NCBI GenBank assembly: GCA_964517125.1 | Contig: CAZFBD010000011.1 | Coordinates: forward strand, 19,311-83,310 | Reading direction: 5' to 3' | DNA: 64,000 nt | DNA from: SHLQ01 sp964517125 | Lineage (GTDB): Bacteria > Actinomycetota > Acidimicrobiia > Acidimicrobiales > SHLQ01 | Shown here: one piece after another, positions 50,435 through 58,627 of the stretch | How the letters are laid out: each line of letters begins with the position of its first letter | Position numbering within the stretch: the first letter of the stretch is position 1 | Notes under the pieces: model-generated | The model's database searches: none | Seen by the model: the letters and a program-made list of their open reading frames with translations, nothing else | What the model was told of the DNA's origin: nothing | Program-made: the position numbers and the translations under genes

Positions 50435-50440
50435 ATGTTA
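50435..50440 (-). promoter_or_regulatory. -10 hexamer TAACAT
   Basis: Minus strand, 7 nt before the ATG of the LLM oxidoreductase. Confidence 0.45.
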
Positions 50441-50578
50441 CCCAACGGTAGCTTCCGGCGCCTTCTCGCACTCCACCTTCTCTCGCGAACGATTCGAGCC
50501 AAATGACCCACTCGCTTCGCTCACCACGTTGGTCTCTGCGGCCGATCGGAGCACGAGCGGGCAGAGGAGGCACCGTCG

Positions 50579-50746
50579 ATGCGAGCACCATGGTCACGCG
50601 AAGCACTGCAGCAGGCAGAGACTGCTCCCGACCCGAACGCTCCCGTGTTTCTTCACCTGGCTGACGATGGCCGATTGTGGATCGAACCCTCACAGCACCC
50701 GGCCGACGAGCGCCAGCTCGACGCGAGGCCGGACCACTCCCCATAG
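50579..50746 (+). CDS. Small protein of 55 residues, unknown function
   Basis: ATG 50579 to TAG 50744-50746. GAGGAGG lies about 9 nt upstream. The sequence (MRAPWSREALQQAETAPDPN, then APVFLHLADDGRLWIEPSQH) uses GC-rich codons with G/C third positions, like the real genes, and has an acidic C-terminal third. A strand-turn-strand pattern (VFLHLADDGRLWI) is the only structural hint. No known family recognised. It lies 51 nt upstream of the aldehyde dehydrogenase gene on the same strand and may be co-transcribed. Confidence 0.5.
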   Translation: MRAPWSREALQQAETAPDPNAPVFLHLADDGRLWIEPSQHPADERQLDARPDHSP

Positions 50747-50797
50747 CCCTGCACCCGGTAACATCGCGCCGGAACAACGGTGCCTTGGAGGGTTTCG

Positions 50798-52228
50798 ATG
50801 CAGACACAGCTGGTCATTGGTGGAGAACGTCGCGACGGCTCCGATGGCGACACGGTCGACGTTCTGAATCCTGCCGACGGCAGCGTTGTGGCAAGGGTCG
50901 CCGCTGGCTCTGTCGATGACATGGTCGCTGCATGTGATGCCGCTGCAGCAGCACAGAAGTCGTGGGCGGCAACTGCGCCCCGGACCCGGGCCGAACTGCT
51001 TCGGTCCTGCTACCAGGTGATGGTCGACAACGCCGAAATGCTGGCCGACATCATCGTGGCCGAACACGGGAAGCCCAAGGCCGACGCACTTGGCGAAATT
51101 GCGTACGCCGCAGAATTCTTCCGCTGGAACAGCGAAGAGACGGTCCGGCTGCACGGCAGCCTCGGATCGAACCCCACCGGCACCGCCCGCATGATCGTGC
51201 ATCATCCGCCGATCGGGGTTGTCCTGATGGTGACGCCGTGGAACTTCCCCGCAGCCATGATCACCCGGAAGATGGCGCCAGCTCTCGGAGCGGGCAACGC
51301 GGTCGTCATCAAGCCGCCGAAGGAAACGCCCCTCACGGCACTTGCGCTGGCCGACCTGTTCGAAAAGGAAGTCGGGCTGCCCCCTGGTCTGATCAACATG
51401 GTCACGACGAAGTCGGCGTCGAAGCCGGTGCAGGCGGCAATGAGCCATGACGCCGTGCGGATGGTGTCGTTCACCGGATCCACGGAAGTTGGTCGGGTCC
51501 TGCTGCATCAGGCTGCCGACCGGGTTCTGAAGGTTGCGATGGAGCTCGGCGGAAATGCACCGTTCGTCGTGTTCGCCGACGCCGATCTGGACCTTGCCGT
51601 CGAAGGCGCAATCGCTGCGAAGATGCGGCACTCTGCCGAGACATGCACCGCGGCCAACCGCTTCTTCGTTGAAGAGCCGGTCATGGAAGAGTTCGGTCAG
51701 AAACTGGCGGCAGCGATGGCGGCCATGAAGGTCGACCAGGGCCATGTCGACGGCGCCCAGGTCGGTCCGCTCATCAACCAGGACGCAGTCGACAACGTCG
51801 ACCGGTTGGTTACGGCCGCTGTGGCCGACGGTGCCACGGCCATCACCGGTGGCAGCCCCATCGAAGGTCCCGGGTTCTTCTACCCACCCACGGTCCTGAC
51901 CGGCGTGCACGCCGAAGCCGACGTCGCCCGCGAGGAGATCTTCGGTCCGGTTGCGCCGCTCATCGGGTTCACCGACGAGACAGCCGTGATCGACATGGCG
52001 AACGACACCGAGATGGGCCTCATGGGATATGTCTTCACCCAGGACCTCGCGAAGGGCCTGCGGGTCAGCGAACAGATCCAGGCCGGCATGATCGGGCTGA
52101 ATCGAGGCGTCGTGTCCGACCCTGCCGCCCCCTTCGGTGGCATGAAGCAGTCGGGTCTTGGCCGCGAAGGCGCCAGCGAAGGCATCTACGAGTTCTGCGA
52201 GACGCAGTACATCGCCACCAACTGGTAG
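50798..52228 (+). CDS. NAD(P)-dependent aldehyde dehydrogenase (succinate-semialdehyde type)
   Basis: 476 residues. ALDH superfamily: VTPWNFPAAMITRKMAPALG, cofactor strand FTGSTEVGR, general base E249 in MELGGNAPFV, nucleophile C283 in SAETCTAANRF, and the late EEIFGPVAPL. The ETCTAANR variant is closest to GabD/succinate-semialdehyde dehydrogenases. GGAGG about 7 nt upstream of ATG 50798. It could oxidise semialdehydes from amine catabolism, but it is far from the carnitine operon. It ends back to back with the convergent diguanylate cyclase gene (TAG then CTA, 52226-52231). Confidence 0.93.
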   Translation: MQTQLVIGGERRDGSDGDTVDVLNPADGSVVARVAAGSVDDMVAACDAAAAAQKSWAATAPRTRAELLRSCYQVMVDNAEMLADIIVAEHGKPKADALGEIAYAAEFFRWNSEETVRLHGSLGSNPTGTARMIVHHPPIGVVLMVTPWNFPAAMITRKMAPALGAGNAVVIKPPKETPLTALALADLFEKEVGLPPGLINMVTTKSASKPVQAAMSHDAVRMVSFTGSTEVGRVLLHQAADRVLKVAMELGGNAPFVVFADADLDLAVEGAIAAKMRHSAETCTAANRFFVEEPVMEEFGQKLAAAMAAMKVDQGHVDGAQVGPLINQDAVDNVDRLVTAAVADGATAITGGSPIEGPGFFYPPTVLTGVHAEADVAREEIFGPVAPLIGFTDETAVIDMANDTEMGLMGYVFTQDLAKGLRVSEQIQAGMIGLNRGVVSDPAAPFGGMKQSGLGREGASEGIYEFCETQYIATNW

Positions 52229-53479
52229 CTACGCGGAACCGCTCACAACCTGGTAGCGATCGCCGCCTTGTCGTTTCGCCTCGTACATGGCTCCGTCAGC
52301 GCGCCGCAGCATGTCCTTCACGTCGATGCCCGACCGACCAGGACGACTGCTGACCCCAACCGAACACGTGACCCGCTCGTCGAGCGCTGAGATGTTCTTG
52401 GTGATCCGCTCCGAGGCCATCTTCATGAACTCGTCCGGCGCCGAGCGGCGTGCGAAGACCACAAACTCATCGCCACCAATGCGGCAGACGAGGTCCTCGG
52501 ACCGGAAGATGGCGCGAAGTGCGTTCGCTACCGCACGCAAGAGTTGGTCGCCACGCTCGTGGCCTTCGGAGTCGTTCACGGCCTTGAAGCCGTCGAGGTC
52601 GATGAAGAACAGGGTGGCTGGCGTCGAGCTGTCCTCGGTTCGAGCGGAGTCCACCAAGCCGTTCCTGTTCAGCAGACCGGTGAGGGCGTCGGTCGACGCG
52701 AGCGTGCGGGCATGTTCCAGTTCGAAGTGGGCCGAGTCGAGCCGTAGGCGAACGAGTTGTCGGCGCCATGCCAGCAGCAACGCGGCGACGATGATGCCGA
52801 AGCCGGCGAACCAGACCCGCAGTTGCGAGCCAATGCCGGTGCCGTCCAGGTAGGAAGCCGGTGCCCAGACATCGATCCGCCACGTCAGAGCGGCGGTCTC
52901 CAGGGTCCGTTCGTCCACCAACGCTGCCGCCTCGATCGGCTGTGCGTTGCGATTGACCGATCCACCGATGGTCTGTTCGTCCGCTCCAGCCCGGAGCGCG
53001 AACTCGAGCCCGTTGAGGTTGCCGGTATCGGCGCCGTCGACGAGCCCGCTGACCGTGTCGATCTTCACGAGGATCCCCAACTGCTCGCCCTGTTCGTCGG
53101 TGGCAACACCGAGCAGCATCGCCGTCAGATCCTCGAACCCGGCGCGTTCTTCGTCGACTTCGACAAAGTTCGTGAGCGCAGTCGAATCCAGAATGTAGAG
53201 CTCGACCTCATCCACCCCGTAGTCAACAGGGAGAAGCTGTGCGCTGAGCGACGTGATGTCGAGCCCCATCAGCGAAACGTCGTACAGGTCAGAGTCGCGT
53301 GCAAACCTGGTCAGGATGACGCGCTCGTCGGTCTGAGCCGGAAAGAGCGTGATCTGGAAGCCCTCATTGCCCAACTGGGCTTCGCGTTCTGTCAGCGCAT
53401 CCATTTCGTCGAGGGCCACCGACTCGAAGAACAGCACGCCCGGGTCACCGACTGCCACCTCTTCGGACTCGTCCTTCAT
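52229..53479 (-). CDS. GGDEF diguanylate cyclase with CHASE-like sensor, apparently N-terminally truncated
   Basis: 416 residues from ATG 53479. A CHASE1-like extracytoplasmic region (to ~215) contains VLFFESVALDEMDALTEREAQLG and FARDSDLYDVSLMGLDI. One membrane helix (~222-240, VWFAGFGIIVAALLLAWRR) and an intact GGDEF domain follow (LTGLLNRNGL, FFIDLDGFKAVND, CRIGGDEFVVF), so c-di-GMP synthesis is plausible. CHASE proteins need an N-terminal membrane helix, which is missing. Coding-like sequence continues upstream of the ATG (…RFDASVRFVEATHPGPLDDY) to an in-frame TGA near 53563 with no start codon, so the 5' end has probably been lost. Confidence 0.85.
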   Translation of the reverse strand: MKDESEEVAVGDPGVLFFESVALDEMDALTEREAQLGNEGFQITLFPAQTDERVILTRFARDSDLYDVSLMGLDITSLSAQLLPVDYGVDEVELYILDSTALTNFVEVDEERAGFEDLTAMLLGVATDEQGEQLGILVKIDTVSGLVDGADTGNLNGLEFALRAGADEQTIGGSVNRNAQPIEAAALVDERTLETAALTWRIDVWAPASYLDGTGIGSQLRVWFAGFGIIVAALLLAWRRQLVRLRLDSAHFELEHARTLASTDALTGLLNRNGLVDSARTEDSSTPATLFFIDLDGFKAVNDSEGHERGDQLLRAVANALRAIFRSEDLVCRIGGDEFVVFARRSAPDEFMKMASERITKNISALDERVTCSVGVSSRPGRSGIDVKDMLRRADGAMYEAKRQGGDRYQVVSGSA

Positions 53480-53632
53480 GAACGCCTGGTAGTCATCCAG
53501 AGGACCGGGGTGGGTTGCCTCAACGAAACGGACCGACGCGTCGAACCGCTGGATCCGAGCTCACCCACTTGAATTCGGCACATTCGAGAAGTCCGTTGAG
53601 CAGACGTCACGTGACAATTGTGTTGCGGTTGT

Positions 53633-54328
53633 TCAGGTGTCTCGGAGAGCGGCAGCAACAGCTGCCTTTGCATGCAGTGCTGTGGTCGGGAAGTAGGGAA
53701 TGAACACGTCATCTGCGGTGATGAGCAGCTCAATTTCGGTACACCCGGCAATGACACCCTGTGCTCCCGCAGAGCCCAGCCGGTCGATGATGTCCAGGTA
53801 CTCCTCGCGCGACGACCGATTGAGTTCGCCCTTGACCAGCTCGTCGTAGATGATGTCGTGAACGCGCTGTCGTTCGGGCTCCGACGGCACAACAACGGTC
53901 AGACCGTGGCTCTGAAGCCGATCCCGGTAGAAGTCCTGCTCCATCGTGAACTTCGTACCGAGCAGGCCGACTGTATCGAGCCCCTCAGCCTTCACCGCGG
54001 CCGCGGTGGCATCAGCCAGGTGGAGAAAGGGGACCGTGATTGCAGCCTCAATTGCGTCGGCAACCTTGTGCATGGTGTTGGTGCACAACACGATGACTCC
54101 CGCACCGGCAGCCTCGAGGCGAGCGGCGTCGGCAGCGAGCAGCTCTCCGGACGCTGCCCAGTCGCCAGCGGCCTGCAGGGCTTCGATCTGCGCGAAGTCG
54201 TAGCTACGAACGATCAGGTCGGCCGAGTGCACACCCCCCAGCCGAGCTCTGACTTCGGTATTGATCAGCTCCTCGTAGAGGACGGACGATTCCCAGCTCA
54301 TGCCTCCCAGGAGGCCGATCATCAACAT
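53633..54328 (-). CDS. Aspartate/glutamate racemase family protein
   Basis: 231 residues. LGGMSWESSVLYEELINTEV at the N-terminus, first catalytic Cys in VLCTNTMHKVAD, second in VIAGCTEIELLI, the two-base arrangement of cofactor-independent Asp/Glu racemases. ATG 54328 is favoured because CAGACT lies 6 nt upstream; ATG 54355 is an alternative. Monocistronic, divergent from the FHA gene. Substrate (Asp, Glu or a hydantoin-type compound) not decided. Confidence 0.9.
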   Translation of the reverse strand: MLMIGLLGGMSWESSVLYEELINTEVRARLGGVHSADLIVRSYDFAQIEALQAAGDWAASGELLAADAARLEAAGAGVIVLCTNTMHKVADAIEAAITVPFLHLADATAAAVKAEGLDTVGLLGTKFTMEQDFYRDRLQSHGLTVVVPSEPERQRVHDIIYDELVKGELNRSSREEYLDIIDRLGSAGAQGVIAGCTEIELLITADDVFIPYFPTTALHAKAAVAAALRDT

Positions 54329-54334
54329 TGCAAC

Positions 54335-54340
54335 AGTCTG
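54335..54340 (-). promoter_or_regulatory. -10-like hexamer CAGACT
   Basis: Minus strand, 6 nt before ATG 54328. The same hexamer precedes the FHA gene at 55316 at 6 nt. Confidence 0.4.
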
Positions 54341-54389
54341 GTCCGGCGGCGGCATCGAATCGGGTTGCGGTATGTAAAAATGTCCGGCC

Positions 54390-55211
54390 ATGGACTTCCT
54401 GTTGGAGATGACACCCGGGGCTGGCTGGCTGGCACGGGAGAATGATCGAATCGTCTTTCTGCCCGGCGAGGAGACCGTCGACGTCGCACACGACGTGATC
54501 GAGCCCCTGCTCGTCCCCCGCGACATCGATGCTGCATTCCGCACGTTCCGCTCCTGGCTCGAAACTGGCCGCCCCCTACCCGCCATGTTGCTGATCGGCC
54601 TGGAGCGGTCGGCGCAGGCGATGGCCCACGGCATTGCCTCGTTGGAGATCAACGAGCCGGACTCGAACGCGGGGCGCATCGTGGACCTCAGCGACGGCGC
54701 AGCGGGAGCAAGCAACCTGGGCAAGGTGAAGTCGCTCGGGTTGCACGACGAGATCTCCGAGCCGTCGGGCATGCTCATCGAGGGCGTGATCCGGGCGGGT
54801 GGGTTCCGGCTCCACATCCACAACAGCGCCAATGCCCGCACCAGTCCCGACGTCGTGCAGTTGGACCCAACTCCGACCGTCCTGCAGCTTCATCTCGATG
54901 ACTACTCGGTCGAAATTGGCCGTGGCATCGTTCTGGGCCGCTGGCCGTACAAACACGCCGACTTCGACGCCGAGCTCGAGCCGCTCATTCTGGCAGATCC
55001 GGCCATTTCCCGGCTCCACGCAGAAATTCGTCCACAGGACCCCGGCGCAGTTGTGATCGACAAGGCCTCACACAACGGCACGTGGGTGAAGCGCAAGGGC
55101 AGCCCCGATCGCGTTCCCGTTCAGCCGAACATTCCCTTTCCGATCACCGACGGCGATGCCGTGATCATGGGTGACACCACGGTCACACTCGGAGGCGGGC
55201 AGCCAGACTGA
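54390..55211 (+). CDS. FHA-domain protein
   Basis: 273 residues. An N-terminal ~160-residue region of unknown fold (WLARENDRIVFLPGEETVD) is followed by an FHA domain (~170-270): GRGIVLGRW, ISRLHAEIR (the SxxH phospho-Thr-binding turn), SHNGTWVKRKG. FHA domains bind phosphothreonine, usually produced by Ser/Thr kinases such as Pkn proteins; no kinase is in the window. Upstream is an AT-rich stretch (TATGTAAAAATG) that may be its promoter. A second FHA gene follows after 104 nt. Confidence 0.85.
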   Translation: MDFLLEMTPGAGWLARENDRIVFLPGEETVDVAHDVIEPLLVPRDIDAAFRTFRSWLETGRPLPAMLLIGLERSAQAMAHGIASLEINEPDSNAGRIVDLSDGAAGASNLGKVKSLGLHDEISEPSGMLIEGVIRAGGFRLHIHNSANARTSPDVVQLDPTPTVLQLHLDDYSVEIGRGIVLGRWPYKHADFDAELEPLILADPAISRLHAEIRPQDPGAVVIDKASHNGTWVKRKGSPDRVPVQPNIPFPITDGDAVIMGDTTVTLGGGQPD

Positions 55212-55303
55212 CGAGAGCCACCGACCGGAGCCATGCCGTTCGGGGTTGTGACACGCCGTGGTGACGGCTTGGCCTTTGACGGCTAGCCAAGGGCTCCGCG
55301 TGA

Positions 55304-55309
55304 CAGACT
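55304..55309 (+). promoter_or_regulatory. -10-like hexamer CAGACT
   Basis: Six nt before ATG 55316. TTGACG at 55276-55281 is too far (22-nt spacer) to be a standard -35. Confidence 0.35.
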
Positions 55310-55315
55310 TGCGGC

Positions 55316-57016
55316 ATGTATGGAGAGTCGGTGGACAACGTGGCGAACGAACTGAATGCGTCACGCGGAATCCACATCACCCCCGGGTCCGGAATCGTTG
55401 CTCATCTCGGCCAGTTCATGGCCTACGCGGAAGGCGACGATGATGGCCTGAACCAGCTGGTGGTCCGGTTGAACGCTCTTGCCGGAGCCCCCTGGTCCGA
55501 GGTGGTCCGGACCCTCACGTCGGACATCGCTGCGGCCGGGTACGACAACCATCCGGCAATGGCCTGCGCGGCGATTGAGGACGATCGCATCGGCGTGCTG
55601 GTGTTCGGCGACCTGAGCCTGTCGGTCACGACCGATGTCGAGCGTCGTACGCTCGACGGCCGTCATTCCAGTACGTGGATCGATCTTGCGGTGCCGGGTT
55701 CAACCGCTCGTGTCCGCTGTGGCGAACAGTCTCCCTCCACGGTGGTCGGGGTGCTGCGCGACGGAGTGGTCTCCGGTGGCGGCTTTGTCTTTGACCTGCA
55801 TGGCCCCATCCCTGCGGCGACTCGCTGGGACGCCGACGAAACGGCGGAGCCCGCCGCTGAGGCTCCAGCGCCCGAAGCCCCGATCGTTGCAGAGGTTGCC
55901 GACGAGCCAACCGACGCCGACGAACCAGCTGCCGACGCGGTTGCCACCGCCGACGCCGAAGCCGAAGCCACAGACGTGGAGCAGGTCGAGACCGACAGCG
56001 AAATCGCCGAGGCCGTCGCCGAAGCGCCCGAGGTTGACGAGGCTCAGGAGACCGAGGCCGACGTTGAAGCCGATGACGTACCCGTGAGCGCAGAGAGCGA
56101 CGCCGACGACGAGCCCGAGGACGTCGTCGACACCGAAACGCTCAACGGCAGCATTTTCGGTGTGCCGCTACAGGACGAATCCGAAGGAGGCGCCAACGGC
56201 GACGCCTCCGATGCGCTCCTGGCCGACACGTCGCTCGACGATGCCGCCAACGCTCCATCCTTGGGCGCCGAGGCAGCAGACTCCGGCAACGACTTCCCGG
56301 CCGTTTCCGGGATTTTCAGCCGAAGCGAGTCGAACGACATCGAGGATGCCGAAGTCGTCGTCGAGTCCGATCCCGCGCCCCGATCTGCCGATGAGGTGTT
56401 CGCAACCGTGGGCGTCGACGAACCGACCGAGACAGGCGACGCAGAACTTGGCGTGCCCGTCACCGAGGAGGAGCTTCCTCCTCCGCCGGTTCCGGGCCCC
56501 AATGGTCTGGAACCCGCCCCGCAGGGGTCGGTCGCCGTGGCCACCGTTCCTGAACTCCGTGGCGTCCTGTGTCCGAACGGCCACCTCACGAGCATCCAGG
56601 ACAGCCATTGCCGGACCTGTGGGCTGCCCATCGATCCCACCGGCGACATCGTCGTTGGGTCCCGACCGTCGTTGGGAACACTCACGTTCGACGACGGAGC
56701 GCAGCTGCAACTGACCCGCCCCGTGGTCATCGGCCGAGGCGTGCCCGAGCGCTACGCCATCGACGCTGAACCAGCAACCACCGTTCTGCTCGACGATGTG
56801 CAGGGCACCATTTCTCGAGTACACCTCGAGGTGCATCTGAACGGGTGGGACGTCGAGATCATCGACATGAACTCCAGCAGCGGCACCTTCACACGATCAG
56901 GCGACGAACGTGCTCGCCTTCGGGCCGAAGATCCCACCGCCATTCTCCCGGGCACCATTGTCGAGGTTGGCCAACGGTCCTTCACCTTCAGCGCAGGGCC
57001 ACTTCCAGCCGAGTAG
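55316..57016 (+). CDS. FHA-domain protein with acidic linker and zinc ribbon
   Basis: 566 residues. The N-terminal domain (1-165) starts with MYGESVDNVANELNAS and has GIVAHLGQFMAYAEGDDDG; its beta-rich pattern recalls a degenerate PP2C- or FHA-partner domain but I cannot assign it. A long Glu/Asp/Ala-rich linker (~170-400) follows, then a CPNGH…CRTCG zinc ribbon (~422-440) and a C-terminal FHA domain (~455-560: VVIGRGVPERY, ISRVHLEVHLNGWDVEI, SSSGTF). It resembles the scaffold FHA proteins of phosphothreonine signalling near cell division or secretion genes. Partners are not in view. Confidence 0.85.
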   Translation: MYGESVDNVANELNASRGIHITPGSGIVAHLGQFMAYAEGDDDGLNQLVVRLNALAGAPWSEVVRTLTSDIAAAGYDNHPAMACAAIEDDRIGVLVFGDLSLSVTTDVERRTLDGRHSSTWIDLAVPGSTARVRCGEQSPSTVVGVLRDGVVSGGGFVFDLHGPIPAATRWDADETAEPAAEAPAPEAPIVAEVADEPTDADEPAADAVATADAEAEATDVEQVETDSEIAEAVAEAPEVDEAQETEADVEADDVPVSAESDADDEPEDVVDTETLNGSIFGVPLQDESEGGANGDASDALLADTSLDDAANAPSLGAEAADSGNDFPAVSGIFSRSESNDIEDAEVVVESDPAPRSADEVFATVGVDEPTETGDAELGVPVTEEELPPPPVPGPNGLEPAPQGSVAVATVPELRGVLCPNGHLTSIQDSHCRTCGLPIDPTGDIVVGSRPSLGTLTFDDGAQLQLTRPVVIGRGVPERYAIDAEPATTVLLDDVQGTISRVHLEVHLNGWDVEIIDMNSSSGTFTRSGDERARLRAEDPTAILPGTIVEVGQRSFTFSAGPLPAE

Positions 57017-57028
57017 GGCCCGTCGGCG

Positions 57029-58378
57029 TCAGCCGGCGTATTCGAGCAGCAGAGGCACGAGCATCGCCTGGAGCTCTCCAACTCCGCCGCCTTCGGGCAG
57101 CGGAATGAGCGATGACGACACCGCGTACGAAATGTCGTGGTCGGCCAGATACCCGGCCTGGCTTCTGAAGCCGGGAACGCCACCACCGTGTGAGTAGACG
57201 ATCGTGCCGTCGACGTCGTCTCGGCTGATGCCGAGGCCGTAGGTGACATCGGGCAGGGCTGGCGCGGTCATTTCGGCGATCTGCGCATCGCTCAGGATCG
57301 TGCCATCGAACATGGCCGCGAAGATCGATGCGACGCTTTCGGGTTGGGCCTCGTTCCCGCCGCCAGTCCAACCCGCCGACTGCAATACGTCCTGCGGAAG
57401 CGTGTACATACCCACAACCGGTTCGTCGTTGATCGTGAGCCCCACCTCATCTGTCCGTCCAATAAGAGTCGTGCCGGCGAAGTACATGAGATCTCGGCCG
57501 TAACCGGTCACCACTGGCTCGGGCGGAAACTCCTGCGGGGTGAGGAAGATGTTGTCGGCGCCAGCCGGATCGAAGATGCGGCTGCGCATCTCGGCGGCAG
57601 CCGAGTTGCCGGTGACTCCCTCGATGATGGTTCCAAGCGTCAGGAACCCGCCGGTTTCGTAGCTGTACTGCTCGCCCGGAGCGAACAGCGGCTCCTGCTC
57701 AGCCAGCCACGCCCAGATTTCTTCGGGCTCCATCGCCTGGTCGATTCGCTGGCCGGCCATTTGGAAGAACAACGGATCGAGCGCGTATTCGACGAGACCG
57801 TTCGTGTGGTCCATGAGCTGACGGATCGTGATGTCGTCGGCGTACTGGTATCCGTCGAGCCAGTCTGGGATGTAGGTGCGCACCGGCTCGTCGAGGCCGA
57901 TCAGACCTTCGTCAATCAGCTGCAGCACGAGCGCTGCGGTCATGGGCTTGGTGATGCTTGCGATACGGAAGTAGTCGCGGGTGGTCACTGGCGTCTGATC
58001 GACGAGGTCGGTGACCCCCGTGGCCACGCTGATGCTCTCGTCCGTGGACAGCTGCACGCTCAACGAAACGGCTGGTGCACCGTTGGTCTCCTGCCAGGTC
58101 TCGATCAGGGACAAGAGCTCGACTTCGAGCGCACCGAGGTCGGTTCCCGGATCCTCCATGGGCTCATCTGCGGGCTCGTCAACGACCACAGCCTCGGTCG
58201 TCTCCGTGGGTGCCATGCTCTCGTCCGGTGCTTCAGCAACCGTCGTTTCAGTGGCAACGGTCGTCGTGGCGTCATCGACCGATGAAGCATCGACATCAGT
58301 CCCCGACGAACTGCACGCCGCGCTCAGAAGCACGGCAACCGCGATGGGCGCTGTTGTCCGAAGAAGGCGAAGGATCAT
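57029..58378 (-). CDS. Serine beta-lactamase-like hydrolase, lipoprotein
   Basis: 449 residues from ATG 58378. Lipoprotein signal with lipobox LLSAAC (C22), then a Thr/Glu/Asp-rich linker to ~80. The class-C beta-lactamase/DD-peptidase fold has the nucleophile S141 in ASITK (SxxK, K144), Y238-S-Y (where YxN is usual) and SHGGGVPG (the KTG-like HxG motif). The Asn of YxN is replaced, so substrate preference is unclear. Family roles include D-aminopeptidase, esterase and DD-carboxypeptidase activity. TACGGT lies 6 nt upstream. Converges with the FHA gene (12 nt apart). Confidence 0.9.
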   Translation of the reverse strand: MILRLLRTTAPIAVAVLLSAACSSSGTDVDASSVDDATTTVATETTVAEAPDESMAPTETTEAVVVDEPADEPMEDPGTDLGALEVELLSLIETWQETNGAPAVSLSVQLSTDESISVATGVTDLVDQTPVTTRDYFRIASITKPMTAALVLQLIDEGLIGLDEPVRTYIPDWLDGYQYADDITIRQLMDHTNGLVEYALDPLFFQMAGQRIDQAMEPEEIWAWLAEQEPLFAPGEQYSYETGGFLTLGTIIEGVTGNSAAAEMRSRIFDPAGADNIFLTPQEFPPEPVVTGYGRDLMYFAGTTLIGRTDEVGLTINDEPVVGMYTLPQDVLQSAGWTGGGNEAQPESVASIFAAMFDGTILSDAQIAEMTAPALPDVTYGLGISRDDVDGTIVYSHGGGVPGFRSQAGYLADHDISYAVSSSLIPLPEGGGVGELQAMLVPLLLEYAG

Positions 58379-58384
58379 CCTCTG

Positions 58385-58390
58385 ACCGTA
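58385..58390 (-). promoter_or_regulatory. -10-like hexamer TACGGT
   Basis: Minus strand, 6 nt before ATG 58378, in the 72-nt space shared with the divergent tRNA-Gly. Confidence 0.35.
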
Positions 58391-58410
58391 TCCCAAGCAG
58401 TGCGTTCGCC

Positions 58411-58440
58411 TGTGACCGCCGCCCGTACAGACACTAGATT
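58411..58440 (+). promoter_or_regulatory. Promoter of tRNA-Gly
   Basis: TGTGAC (58411-58416), 18-nt spacer, TAGATT (58435-58440), ending 10 nt before the tRNA. Confidence 0.45.
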
Positions 58441-58450
58441 GGGCACCTCT

Positions 58451-58524
58451 GCGGGTGTAGTTCAATGGCAGAACATCAGCTTCCCAAGCTGAATACGCGA
58501 GTTCGATTCTCGTCACCCGCTCCA
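58451..58524 (+). tRNA. tRNA-Gly (anticodon CCC)
   Basis: Acceptor GCGGGTG (58451-58457) pairs with CACCCGC (58514-58520); anticodon arm TCAGC-TTCCCAA-GCTGA gives CCC; T-arm CGAGTTCGATTCTCG. Discriminator T at 58521 and an encoded CCA (58522-58524). The 3' half is the likely attachment site of the adjacent integrase. Confidence 0.97.
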
Positions 58525-58539
58525 AGCGAAAGCCCTGGT

Positions 58540-58562
58540 AATCAGAGGTTTCGGGCCTGATT
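58540..58562. repeat. Inverted repeat AATCAG-N11-CTGATT between tRNA-Gly and integrase
   Basis: 6-bp perfect arms, 16 bp after the tRNA CCA. Possible integrase or accessory-protein binding site at the element end; no direct proof. Confidence 0.4.
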
Positions 58563-58584
58563 CACTGGATCGTCAACGGGCTCC

Positions 58585-58625
58585 GTGCCTACAATGTGCC
58601 TAGAACAACGGCGAACAGTAGGCAC
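58585..58625 (+). promoter_or_regulatory. Integrase promoter with three GTGCCTA operator-like sites
   Basis: GTGCCTA at 58585-58591 and 58596-58602, and its inverse TAGGCAC at 58619-58625. A strong -10, TACAAT (58590-58595), lies between and overlaps the first two. The third site is directly in front of the GTG start (58628). This fits repression by a small DNA-binding protein or by the integrase itself. Confidence 0.65.
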
Positions 58626-58627
58626 GA

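Larger units (their letters stand above)
50428..50797. other. Intergenic region holding one short ORF
   Basis: Apart from the TAACAT promoter for the oxidoreductase (50435-50440) and the 55-codon ORF at 50579-50746, I see no gene or RNA structure here. Confidence 0.5.
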
